Shown: positions 1-5,889 of the stretch, piece by piece
Layout: the number at the start of each line of letters is the position of its first letter
Numbering within the stretch: position 1 is the first letter of the stretch
DNA from: 66-474 sp036568625
Lineage (GTDB): Bacteria > Pseudomonadota > Gammaproteobacteria > Xanthomonadales > Rhodanobacteraceae
NCBI GenBank assembly: GCA_036568625.1
Contig: DATCSF010000040.1
Location: 1 to 14,690 of the forward strand
Length of the DNA: 14,690 nt
Reading direction: 5' to 3'
Translations under genes and position numbers: made by a program
Notes under the pieces: model-generated
Told to the model about the DNA's origin: nothing
What the model saw: the letters and a program-made list of their open reading frames with translations, nothing else
Database searches by the model: none

Positions 1-250
1 CGCCAGCGGACCCGCGGCGCGCCTGTTCGCATTCGGCATGGACGCGTACGCGCTGATCCCCTACCTCGGCTGGCTGCGCACGCACCCTGGCAGCTACGTG
101 GCGGGCGCGTCCGGACAACTGACGATGGACATGTTCGGACACGTGCAGCGCACGCCGATCTGGGTGGAATTCCAGGGCGGCGTCGCCCGCCCCGTGGCGG
201 CCGGACTGGAAGCGCAGCCGGCCGACCTGCCGGCCCCGACGGATCCATGA
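1..250 (+). CDS. lpoA: LpoA, penicillin-binding protein activator (C-terminal end only)
   Basis: This is the 3' end of a gene that starts before the window. The open frame runs from base 2 to the TGA at 248-250, about 82 residues. The segment reading LFAFGMDAY, then an IPYLGWLRTHPGSY stretch, then GASGQLTMDMFGHVQR and a WVEF ending, matches the tail of the LpoA/YraM periplasmic-binding-like domain. LpoA is an outer-membrane lipoprotein that stimulates PBP1A-type peptidoglycan synthases. The last part, rich in Ala and Pro, is a low-complexity tail. The stop overlaps the yraN start (ATGA), and the order lpoA-yraN-BON lipoprotein is the classical yraM-yraN-yraP arrangement, which supports the call. 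The lipobox and N-terminal domain lie outside the window. Confidence 0.85.
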   Translation, partial: ASGPAARLFAFGMDAYALIPYLGWLRTHPGSYVAGASGQLTMDMFGHVQRTPIWVEFQGGVARPVAAGLEAQPADLPAPTDP

Positions 251-609
251 AACCCGGCGCCGTCGGCGCGTGCTTCGAGCAACACGCGCTGGATTGCCTG
301 GAACGCGCCGGCCTGAAACGGGTCGAAAGGAATTTCAGGACCCGCTTCGGAGAACTGGACCTGGTGATGCGCGACGGCGATACGCTGGTGTTCGTGGAGG
401 TGCGTTATCGGCGGCACGTGCAATTCGGCGGTGGCGCGGCCTCCGTCGGCGCAAGCAAACGCGAAAAGCTCGCCCGCGCGGCGCAAGGTTTCCTGCAGGC
501 GCATCCGCAACTCGCTTCGATGCCGTGCAGGTTCGATGTGGTAGCGTTCGATGGCAACGCCGACACGCCACATTGCGAATGGCGGCGCGCCGCGTTCGAA
601 ATATATTGA
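247..609 (+). CDS. yraN: YraN family protein (UPF0102, predicted nuclease fold)
   Basis: A 120-residue protein, the usual family length. The family has a restriction-endonuclease-like PD-(D/E)xK fold. The expected acidic and basic core is visible: Glu11 in the first helix, GELDLV at 35-40 (Glu36, Asp38), then VFVEVRYR at 48-55 with Glu51 and Arg53, followed by FGGGAASVGASKREKL and RFDVVAF near the C-terminus. The cellular substrate of YraN is not established; a role in DNA uptake or recombination has been guessed from the fold. The ATG overlaps the lpoA stop by four bases, so translation is probably coupled, and there is no strong Shine-Dalgarno sequence of its own. Confidence 0.92.
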   Translation: MKPGAVGACFEQHALDCLERAGLKRVERNFRTRFGELDLVMRDGDTLVFVEVRYRRHVQFGGGAASVGASKREKLARAAQGFLQAHPQLASMPCRFDVVAFDGNADTPHCEWRRAAFEIY

Positions 610-626
610 TATTCGGGACTGCAAGC

Positions 627-1172
627 ATGCGCAAGACAATCGTCCTCGCCACCCTGCTTTCGCTGAGCTTTGCGCTCGCGGCATGCAGCGTGTTCACGCC
701 GCGCCGCGGCTTCAACCGCGTCCTCAATGACCGCAACGTGCAGATCACGGCGCAGCGCGCGCTGGACAACGACCCCGAGCTGGGTGGCCGGGCCCACATC
801 GGCAGCAGCGTCTACAACGGCGTGCTGCTGCTGATCGGCGAGGCCAGCACCGAGGCGGTGAAGCAGCGCGCGGAGGCTGACGTCACCGGCTATGAGGGCG
901 TGCAGCGTGTGGTGAACCTGATCGACGTGATGCCGCTGCAGTCGGTCGGACGCGGCGCACTGGATGCGGCGCTCACGGCGCGCGTGAAAACGTCGTTGCT
1001 GCACATCGACATGCCCGGCTTCGACCCCGGCCGCGTGAAGGTCAGCACCGCGCATGGCAACGTTTACCTGATGGGCCTGGTCAGCCACAAGGAAGCCGAT
1101 GCCGCGGTGAACATCGTGCGCAACGTCGCCGGTGTGAACAAGGTGGTGCAGGTTTTCGAATATACGGACTAA
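627..1172 (+). CDS. dolP: BON-domain outer-membrane lipoprotein (DolP/YraP-like)
   Basis: 181 residues from ATG 627. This start gives a proper lipoprotein signal: Met-Arg-Lys, a hydrophobic stretch, and the lipobox LAAC with Cys20 as the lipidation site. Residues about 37-104 and 113-181 form two BON domains, each with the family pattern of a valine-rich strand, a Gly turn and a final VV-x-V strand (GVQRVVNLIDV and GVNKVVQVFEY). DolP binds anionic phospholipids in the outer membrane and supports BAM and envelope integrity in E. coli; this role is transferred by homology. It lies 17 bases after yraN and is likely cotranscribed with it. The diaA gene found between yraN and dolP in E. coli is absent here. 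A longer open frame upstream (from 270) overlaps yraN and is not needed. Confidence 0.88.
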   Translation: MRKTIVLATLLSLSFALAACSVFTPRRGFNRVLNDRNVQITAQRALDNDPELGGRAHIGSSVYNGVLLLIGEASTEAVKQRAEADVTGYEGVQRVVNLIDVMPLQSVGRGALDAALTARVKTSLLHIDMPGFDPGRVKVSTAHGNVYLMGLVSHKEADAAVNIVRNVAGVNKVVQVFEYTD

Positions 1173-1287
1173 TGCGATCGTCCATGATCGCGGTGCCACC
1201 GATGACCGGGTTTTGCCAACCGTCTCTCGGCCTGGAAAGACCGGAACGGCCATCCATGGTCTGACTTCTCACCCACAGCCGCTTCGG
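1173..1287. repeat. Intergenic dispersed repeat, copy A (same family as 14484-14590)
   Basis: This begins directly after the BON-lipoprotein stop codon. It opens with the hairpin GCGATC-GTCCAT-GATCGC (1174-1191, 6-bp perfect stem). A second dyad follows around GGCCAT-CC-ATGGTC, and the element ends in CTGACTTCTCAC...ACAG..GCTTCG. The same order of blocks occurs after the DegS-like gene: the first 20 bases agree except for one, CGGCC-TCC and CTGACTT-TCAC are shared, and spacing in the second half is nearly equal. It occupies almost the whole gap before the next gene. It may act as a transcription terminator or mRNA-stabilising element, but neither hairpin has a T-tract. Confidence 0.6.
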
Positions 1288-1306
1288 ACAGCGCACCTGG
1301 ATGGAC

Positions 1307-1312
1307 TAAGAT
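1307..1312 (+). promoter_or_regulatory. Candidate -10 box TAAGAT just before the UDG-family start
   Basis: TAAGAT matches the sigma-70 -10 consensus at four of six positions. It ends seven bases before ATG 1320, so transcription would begin at or next to the start codon and give a leaderless mRNA. A weak -35 (TTCGGA, 1283-1288, 18-bp spacer) lies in the end of repeat copy A. No Shine-Dalgarno sequence precedes the ATG, which fits leaderless translation. Confidence 0.4.
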
Positions 1313-1319
1313 TGCGCGG

Positions 1320-1943
1320 ATGAATCGATCGGTCGCGATGACCGCCGCTCCGGCGGCCGAATCCTTCGACGCGCTGATGGCGCGCATCCGCGCCTGCCGG
1401 ATTTGCGCGCAACACCTTTCCCACGGTTGCCGGCCGGTGCTGCAGGGCCACCCCGACGCGCGCTTGCTGATCGTCAGTCAGGCGCCCGGCCGCAAGGTGC
1501 ACGAAACCGGCATCCCGTTCAACGACAAGAGCGGCGACAAGCTGCGCCAATGGCTGGGCATCGACAAGACCGTGTTCCATGACGCGCATCGCATCGCGAT
1601 CGTGCCAATGGGTTTCTGTTATCCCGGCAAGGGCGAATCCGGCGACCTGCCGCCGCGCCCGGAATGCGCGCCGCTGTGGCACCCGCAACTGATGCCGCAC
1701 CTGGTGAACGTAAAGCTGACGCTTGCCATCGGCGGCTACGCCATCCGCGGCATGCTGGGCGCGCGGCGCAAGGCGACATTGACGGAAACCTGCACGGCAT
1801 GGCGCGAATACCTCGACCTTGGCGTGCTGCCGCTGCCGCATCCCAGCCCCCGCAACACCGCGTGGTTTCAACGCCACCCGTGGTTTGAGACCGAGACCCT
1901 GCCTGCACTGAAAAGGCGCGTGGGAAAGCTGTTGCGCGACTGA
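1320..1943 (+). CDS. Uracil-DNA glycosylase family protein
   Basis: 207 residues of the uracil-DNA-glycosylase superfamily. The first motif is at 53-59 (SQAPGRK), followed by ETGIPFNDKSGDKLRQWLG (62-80), which parallels the G-x-APG...G-x-PF-x-x-x-[SA]G-x-L signature of family 4/5-type enzymes. The C-terminal active-site motif is LPHPSPRN (172-179), with His174 expected to contact DNA or the base. CRIC at 26-29 and further cysteines at 37, 100 and 116 recall the Fe-S cysteines of family 4, but the spacing is not classical, so a cluster is uncertain. Substrate and subfamily are not determined; a role in removing uracil or deaminated bases is inferred. The start at 1320 is chosen for the -10 box immediately upstream; Met7 (1338) is the alternative. 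It converges on the glycosyltransferase gene with only five bases between stops. Confidence 0.82.
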   Translation: MNRSVAMTAAPAAESFDALMARIRACRICAQHLSHGCRPVLQGHPDARLLIVSQAPGRKVHETGIPFNDKSGDKLRQWLGIDKTVFHDAHRIAIVPMGFCYPGKGESGDLPPRPECAPLWHPQLMPHLVNVKLTLAIGGYAIRGMLGARRKATLTETCTAWREYLDLGVLPLPHPSPRNTAWFQRHPWFETETLPALKRRVGKLLRD

Positions 1944-1948
1944 CGCGC

Positions 1949-2884
1949 TCAGGCGCCATCGGGCGGAGGTGTCGAGCGACCCATGACGCCGGCGCGCAAG
2001 CCCGCCAGCATGCAGCGCAGGTTTTTGCGGCGCGGCGGTACCAGCACCGTAAACAGCAGAAACTTGACAACGAGCCGCGGCAAATCCTGCGCGATCCACC
2101 GCTTTGGCGTATACGCCCTCCGATACAACAATACGCGGTTGCGCATCATGTAGAACAACCGCCGCGGTGGATGCACCACGATGCCGCGCGGCACGCCGGG
2201 CACGTGCCGGCGGGTGGCGCCGAGGCTGTGGCGCAAGCGCGCCGCGCAGACGCCGTACATTGCATACCCCGCGGCAGCCGTGCGAAAACACCAATCGAGG
2301 TCCACGTTGTCGATGAACAACCCATCGTCCATCCCGCCCACCTCGCTCAATACCGCAAGCGGAATCAAACAGCCGGACGAGATCAGGAAATCGCAACGAA
2401 TCGCCTCGCAGGCGCCGGTGCAACGAAGCCTTCGATTGAAGGGAAAACGGATGCGCACGAATGGCGCGTCGTCGGCTTCGCGCGGATCGCGAAAGCAAGG
2501 GCCGACTGCGGCCACCCGCGCGTCCGCACCCCGCCAATCCAGCGCCGCCTTCAACGCCCCGACCATGTCCGGCTCCGGCACGCTGTCCTGGTCCAGCAGC
2601 AGGACATGCGACACGCCCGACAGCCCCCGCGCATGCTGGATGCCCAGGTTCATCGCGTGCGCCAGGCCGCGATTTTCGGGCAACGCCAGCAATGCGAGCT
2701 CGGGATGTTCCGCGCAAAAATCGCGAAAGCGCGGATCGCGGGTACCGTTGTCGACCAACACCACATGGCCAACCTGCGGCGCCAGCGCGCCCAGCAATTC
2801 ACCCAGCACCACGAGATCGGGCTGCCACGTGACCAGCACCGCGCATACGCACGTTTCCCGCGCAACCGAAGCGCCGGACGGCAT
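1949..2884 (-). CDS. Glycosyltransferase family 2, rhamnosyltransferase-like
   Basis: 311 residues from ATG 2884. The GT-A core is clear: VCAVLVTWQPD (13-23), VVLVDNGTRD (41-50), NRGLAHAMNLGI (71-82), and HVLLLDQDSVPEPDMV (93-108), where Asp98-Gln-Asp100 is the metal and sugar-nucleotide motif. CDFLISSGCLIPL (164-176) and GMDDGLFIDNVDLDWCFR (184-201) carry the acceptor-side acidic cluster typical of dTDP-rhamnose transferases (RfbF/WbbL type). The C-terminus (RLFYMMRNRVLLYRR, then KFLLFTVLVPP) has a hydrophobic or amphipathic segment suggesting membrane association. It probably adds a deoxysugar to a lipopolysaccharide or other surface glycan. No strong ribosome site precedes ATG 2884; an in-frame GTG at 2899 is possible. 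The open frame continues much further upstream over the SDR gene, but that part is antisense shadow. Cytoplasmic face of the inner membrane is inferred. Confidence 0.86.
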   Translation of the reverse strand: MPSGASVARETCVCAVLVTWQPDLVVLGELLGALAPQVGHVVLVDNGTRDPRFRDFCAEHPELALLALPENRGLAHAMNLGIQHARGLSGVSHVLLLDQDSVPEPDMVGALKAALDWRGADARVAAVGPCFRDPREADDAPFVRIRFPFNRRLRCTGACEAIRCDFLISSGCLIPLAVLSEVGGMDDGLFIDNVDLDWCFRTAAAGYAMYGVCAARLRHSLGATRRHVPGVPRGIVVHPPRRLFYMMRNRVLLYRRAYTPKRWIAQDLPRLVVKFLLFTVLVPPRRKNLRCMLAGLRAGVMGRSTPPPDGA

Positions 2885-2900
2885 GGACGCGACGGTCACG

Positions 2901-2918
2901 GCGTGCCGGCCGGCACGC
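2901..2918. promoter_or_regulatory. Perfect 18-bp palindrome before the glycosyltransferase gene
   Basis: GCGTGCCGG followed directly by its reverse complement CCGGCACGC, centred between 2909 and 2910. It lies 17 bases upstream of ATG 2884 in the 107-base gap after the SDR gene. It could be a dimeric regulator's operator or, as RNA, a tight hairpin close to the ribosome site. The role is unknown. GC-rich DNA makes shorter dyads common, but a perfect 18-mer is less expected. Confidence 0.4.
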
Positions 2919-2991
2919 GGCCCTCGCGAGATGCGGTAATGGAGACGGATTGCGCCATGGCGGGGTGATTGTCGCCGCGCAACCGCAGACT

Positions 2992-3855
2992 TCAAAGTCC
3001 CCAGCAGGCGCGGTCGGGATCGAAACCCCGCGGGTGCAGGCCGAGCAGGCGTTCGAGTTCGGTGTTGTCGGCGACGAGATCCTGCTCCAGACGGACCAAC
3101 GGTCCGCGCAAGGCCGGCACGATGCGTGCGCCGGCACGCACCAGCGACGCGGGAATCGGCAACGGCAGCGTGCGCGCGGGCAGGCTTGCACGTACCCGCC
3201 CGAACATTTCCGCGGCTGGCAGACGTTCGCCGCCACCGATCGGAATCACGCGACTCGCCGCACCGCCATCGAGCGCACGCAGCGCGGCTTCCGCCACATC
3301 CTGCGCATGTACCGGTTGGCGCAATCCCGGGCCGGCCGGCAACCCGAATACCCGCCAGCGCATGGCGCGTCGCGCCAGCGGCGTCAGGCTGCGATCGCGC
3401 GCTGCACCATAGATCAACGTCGGCCGGAAGATGGTCCAGGCGATGGCGCGCCGTTCGCACGCGCGGCGCAGCGCCGCTTCGCCTTCGCGCAACCGCCTGG
3501 CGATCTCGCGCTCGGCGGCCACCGGCGATGCCTGCTTGCTTTCCGCGCTCATGGAACTGGTCGCGACCACCCGTCGCAGGTCCAGCGCCCCGTCCGCGTC
3601 GATCCACGCCGCCAACGCATCCAGCGGCGCGAAGCTGCAAACGGAAGTCGCATCGGCCGTCCCCGGCGCGCGCGGCAACGCGCCCTGCAACCACGTCACG
3701 CCTGCGACTTCCGGCTGCGGATGGCGCGACAGCGCCAATACGCGCACGCCCACGCGTGCAAGCTCGGGCAGCAGGAAGCAGCCGATCTGGCTGCTGGCGC
3801 CGCACACCAAAACCGCTCCGGCCTGCCACGCGGGGCTATCGCCAGCGCCGTTCAC
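2992..3855 (-). CDS. NAD(P)-dependent epimerase/dehydratase family protein (atypical SDR)
   Basis: 287 residues from a GTG at 3855. The Rossmann nucleotide-binding turn is VLVCGASSQIG (15-25), a G-x-x-x-x-x-G variant of the SDR glycine motif. Later landmarks are VVATSSMSAESKQAS (96-110), WTIFRPTLIYG (140-150) and GLRQPVHAQDVAEAAL (177-192), all standard in the extended/atypical SDR (NmrA-like, NDP-sugar epimerase-like) group. The catalytic Tyr-x-x-x-Lys is not present in its usual place; Ser-Ala-Glu-Ser-Lys replaces it, so it may be a non-canonical oxidoreductase or a binding protein. Substrate unknown. It is transcribed towards the glycosyltransferase 107 bases downstream, so a shared role in surface-sugar or lipid modification is plausible. 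Start choice is uncertain: TTG and GTG codons 16-17 are also in frame, but would cut into the first beta strand. Confidence 0.78.
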   Translation of the reverse strand: MNGAGDSPAWQAGAVLVCGASSQIGCFLLPELARVGVRVLALSRHPQPEVAGVTWLQGALPRAPGTADATSVCSFAPLDALAAWIDADGALDLRRVVATSSMSAESKQASPVAAEREIARRLREGEAALRRACERRAIAWTIFRPTLIYGAARDRSLTPLARRAMRWRVFGLPAGPGLRQPVHAQDVAEAALRALDGGAASRVIPIGGGERLPAAEMFGRVRASLPARTLPLPIPASLVRAGARIVPALRGPLVRLEQDLVADNTELERLLGLHPRGFDPDRACWGL

Positions 3856-3961
3856 GCTGCCCGCGCCTGTTCAAGGCTAGGCCCAAGTGATTGTTTGCGC
3901 CAACACACCGACTCGCTCCTGCGGATCACGGAGGCATCCCTCTCGCCACGGATGAGGACAC

Positions 3962-5710
3962 TCAATTATTGCGCCGGATTCTTGAGCCCACTTCACCGAT
4001 CCGCGGGTCCTGCGGCACCAGCTGCCGCGCTTCCTCCAACGCGCTCCGCGCGGCCGCGAGCTCGCCCAGTCCGAGGTAATGATCGGCGCGGTCGAGCCAA
4101 GCGCTTCCCAGGTCGTGGCGCATCGTCGGTGCGACGGGATCGCCCGGATCGAGCTGTTCCAGCGTCTCCAGCATGTCGTGGGCGTGGTCCAGATTGTCGT
4201 CGTGCAGTGCCTGATCGAACTGGCTTCTGGTCACTTCCGGCAACCCACGCAAACCGGCCTGCGCATCCGCGTTGCTGCCGTCGATACCCAGCGCGGCACG
4301 ATACAAGTCATAGGCGCTGTCGCCCGGCGGCAACATGATGTCGCCATTGCGTGCGGCCGATTTGGCGCGCGCCACCAGTCGTGCGACCTTGGCCGATTGC
4401 GCGGGCGTCAGGGGCGCGGGCGGCGGCGCCGAAGCCTCAGAGGCATAGTCGGTTTCGTTCGCGGCAGGTCGCGAACGGGCCGCCGCCGCAAGGTTCGGCG
4501 CTTTGCGCGCACGTTCCGCTTCTCCCGCAGTCAAGCGCGAGCGCGCAGCCGCGAGATCGGCCGACTTCGGCGCCAGCTCGGCCGCCTGGTCCAGCAGCGT
4601 CCTGGCATCCTGTGCATGCCCCGCCTCGATCGCGGCATTGGCTTGCACGATCAATGCTTCGGCCACCTGGCCAAGGCCCGCCTGGGCCTTGTCGTTGCCG
4701 GGATCCGCTTTCAGCGCCGCCTTGAACTGTGCTTCGGCGGTGTCGTCGCCCGCGCCGGTAATCTTGCCCGCACGCAGGTACGCCTGGCCCTGTTCCAGAT
4801 ACTGGTCACGCTGCGAATCGGCGGTGCGGCCGGCTGCGGCGACGCTGGCGCGCAGGGTCGGCAGCTGCGAATAACGCGGCAGCAGCCCAGCCAGGTCCGA
4901 AAGGGTCTGTTTGGCACCGGCCAGATCGTTGCTGCCGAGCTGGCCCTGGATGCGGGTGGCGAGCAGATCGCCGATTTGATCCATGCCATGCCGGGCCACT
5001 GCATTGTGCGGGTCGCCGGCCAACACCTTGCCGAACAACACCGCGGCGCCGTCGTTGCCATCGATGTGACCATTTGCCAACGCGGCGCGCGCCTGGTCGA
5101 TCAACACGTCGACGTTGGCGTTGCGCAGAACCGCCTTGGCCAGGGCCTGGTCGATCCCCTCGACGGCGGCACCACCACCCAGCAGGCTGCGCGCTTCTTC
5201 CAGCGACGTGCGCGCGGAGGCATAGTCGTGCCGATTGAGCGCAGTCTGCGCGCGGTCGAGTTCTGCGTGGCCGACGTTCTGCAGCCCCGCCAGCGCGTGC
5301 TCGTTGTCGGGATCGAGCGCGCGCGCAGCCCCGTACAGGTCGCGCGCACTGTCAGGCCCACCCGCCAGATTGCCCGCCGAATACGCGGTATCCGCGCGTG
5401 CCAGCAGCGAATTCAATTGGGTCTGCGGCAACATGCCGCTGAGCATGGCCTGATGGCTCCACAGCCAGCCGATGACGGCAGCCAGGACCAGCGCCACGAT
5501 GATCATCGACCAGCGCACGCGATGGTGTCTGCGCAACGGACGCTTGCGCACAGGCCTGGGGTTGAACGGCGGCGGCCGCGACGTCGATGTTGTTCGCTCG
5601 CGCGAGGCCGTGCGCCGGTCCTCGCCCGCGTCGAGGTGGTCAAGGTCGCCCAGCGTCGGGTCGGTCCGGCCGGGTGCCTCGCGTGAAGAAGAATCGTGCC
5701 GAACGTTCAT
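3962..5710 (-). CDS. TPR-repeat inner-membrane protein with fourfold internal repetition
   Basis: 582 residues; no named family member recognised. The N-terminus (1-67) is polar, with Pro and Arg rich stretches (PPPFNPRPVRKRPLRRHHR). One transmembrane helix follows at about 68-84 (WSMIIVALVLAAVIGWLW); positive charges before it place the N-terminus in the cytoplasm and the rest in the periplasm. The periplasmic part holds TPR-like helical pairs in four similar blocks beginning near residues 102, 201, 304 and 442. Each starts with a helix like ARADTAYSAG, has an insertion at the turn (NLAGGPDSA, HIDGNDGAA, KITGAGDDTA, DIMLPPGDSA), then LY-x-AAL-x-x-DP-x-N-x-x-A-x-AGL, then a second helix pair. 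A Pro/Ala linker (about 405-437) separates blocks 3 and 4, and a last single TPR covers 535-576. Likely a protein-interaction scaffold; partner unknown. It lies downstream of relA in the same direction, 179 bases away, with its own likely promoter. Confidence 0.8.
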   Translation of the reverse strand: MNVRHDSSSREAPGRTDPTLGDLDHLDAGEDRRTASRERTTSTSRPPPFNPRPVRKRPLRRHHRVRWSMIIVALVLAAVIGWLWSHQAMLSGMLPQTQLNSLLARADTAYSAGNLAGGPDSARDLYGAARALDPDNEHALAGLQNVGHAELDRAQTALNRHDYASARTSLEEARSLLGGGAAVEGIDQALAKAVLRNANVDVLIDQARAALANGHIDGNDGAAVLFGKVLAGDPHNAVARHGMDQIGDLLATRIQGQLGSNDLAGAKQTLSDLAGLLPRYSQLPTLRASVAAAGRTADSQRDQYLEQGQAYLRAGKITGAGDDTAEAQFKAALKADPGNDKAQAGLGQVAEALIVQANAAIEAGHAQDARTLLDQAAELAPKSADLAAARSRLTAGEAERARKAPNLAAAARSRPAANETDYASEASAPPPAPLTPAQSAKVARLVARAKSAARNGDIMLPPGDSAYDLYRAALGIDGSNADAQAGLRGLPEVTRSQFDQALHDDNLDHAHDMLETLEQLDPGDPVAPTMRHDLGSAWLDRADHYLGLGELAAARSALEEARQLVPQDPRIGEVGSRIRRNN

Positions 5711-5721
5711 GCCGAATCCAT

Positions 5722-5773
5722 CGCCGGAACGCGATCCGGCGTACTAGCGTCTGTTGACGCTACGCCAACAGAC
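5722..5773 (-). promoter_or_regulatory. Hairpin-rich leader upstream of the TPR gene
   Basis: On the minus strand three inverted repeats lie in a row. I: GTCTGTTG/CAACAGAC (5766-5773 with 5749-5756, 9-base loop). II: TAGCGT/ACGCTA (5757-5762 with 5745-5750, loop CAACAG). III: CGCCGGA/TCCGGCG (5735-5741 with 5722-5728, 6-base loop), ending 11 bases before the ATG at 5710. I and II share bases and cannot form together, as in an attenuator or RNA switch. None is followed by a run of U, so classical termination is not supported; control of ribosome access is possible. All three stems are perfect. Confidence 0.45.
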
Positions 5774-5836
5774 CCTGATTGCTGCCCGTGAGACCGCGGC
5801 GACCCGTGCGGGTTCCTCCTGTTCAAGCCGCGGCAT
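5744..5836 (-). CDS. Possible 30-residue leader ORF
   Basis: ATG at 5836 to TAG at 5744-5746 would encode a 30-residue peptide beginning MPRLEQEEPARV and ending RVCWRSVNRR. Its ATG lies six bases after a TGC-TAAGAT extended -10 box, so it would sit at the 5' end of the transcript as a leaderless ORF. The stop lies in the 3' arm of hairpin II, so a translating ribosome would disturb hairpins I and II. There is no homology evidence and no run of one amino-acid codon as in classical attenuators. A second frame from 5844 reaches the TPR gene start and is equally unproven. It may be chance. Confidence 0.2.
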   Translation of the reverse strand: MPRLEQEEPARVAAVSRAAIRVCWRSVNRR

Positions 5837-5842
5837 TGGTGC

Positions 5843-5851
5843 ATCTTAGCA
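5843..5851 (-). promoter_or_regulatory. Extended -10 promoter for the TPR gene
   Basis: Read on the minus strand: TG-C-TAAGAT, an extended -10 element (TGn plus a four-of-six -10 hexamer at 5843-5848). No convincing -35 lies 17 bases upstream, which extended -10 promoters tolerate. Transcription would start near 5836, giving a leader of about 125 bases before the TPR gene at 5710. The same hexamer precedes the UDG-family gene. Confidence 0.4.
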
Positions 5852-5862
5852 TTCGGCCGGAG

Positions 5863-5876
5863 GCGCGTTTCCGCGC
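5863..5876 (-). terminator. GNRA-loop hairpin after relA
   Basis: On the minus strand GCGCG-GAAA-CGCGC, a 5-bp stem closed by a GAAA (GNRA) tetraloop, 13 bases after the relA stop. No U-tract follows, so it is better read as a stabilising 3'-end hairpin or a weak Rho-associated end than as a proven intrinsic terminator. Confidence 0.25.
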
Positions 5877-5889
5877 TGCCGCGCCGCAT

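Noticed and set aside
405..1253. 282-codon minus-strand frame over yraN and the BON lipoprotein
   Set aside because: No domain; both plus-strand genes have family signatures and conserved order.
1269..2717. 482-codon minus-strand frame over the UDG-family gene
   Set aside because: The plus-strand UDG motifs and the other minus frame (GT2) explain both regions; this frame has no motifs.
2896..2958. 20-codon minus-strand ORF upstream of the glycosyltransferase
   Set aside because: Too short, no ribosome site, no coding evidence; mentioned only because it bears on the start choice.
2885..3829. N-terminal extension of the glycosyltransferase frame to 3829
   Set aside because: The extension overlaps the SDR gene in another frame and is Arg/Ala-rich; the GT2 fold begins just after Met 2884.
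2950..4338. 462-codon plus-strand frame over the SDR and TPR genes
   Set aside because: It crosses two real genes and their intergenic gap, and its product has no recognisable motif.
4079..5686. 535-codon plus-strand open frame antisense to the TPR gene
   Set aside because: Shadow frame caused by high GC; no domain, no start signals. The minus-strand protein has a membrane helix and TPR repeats.
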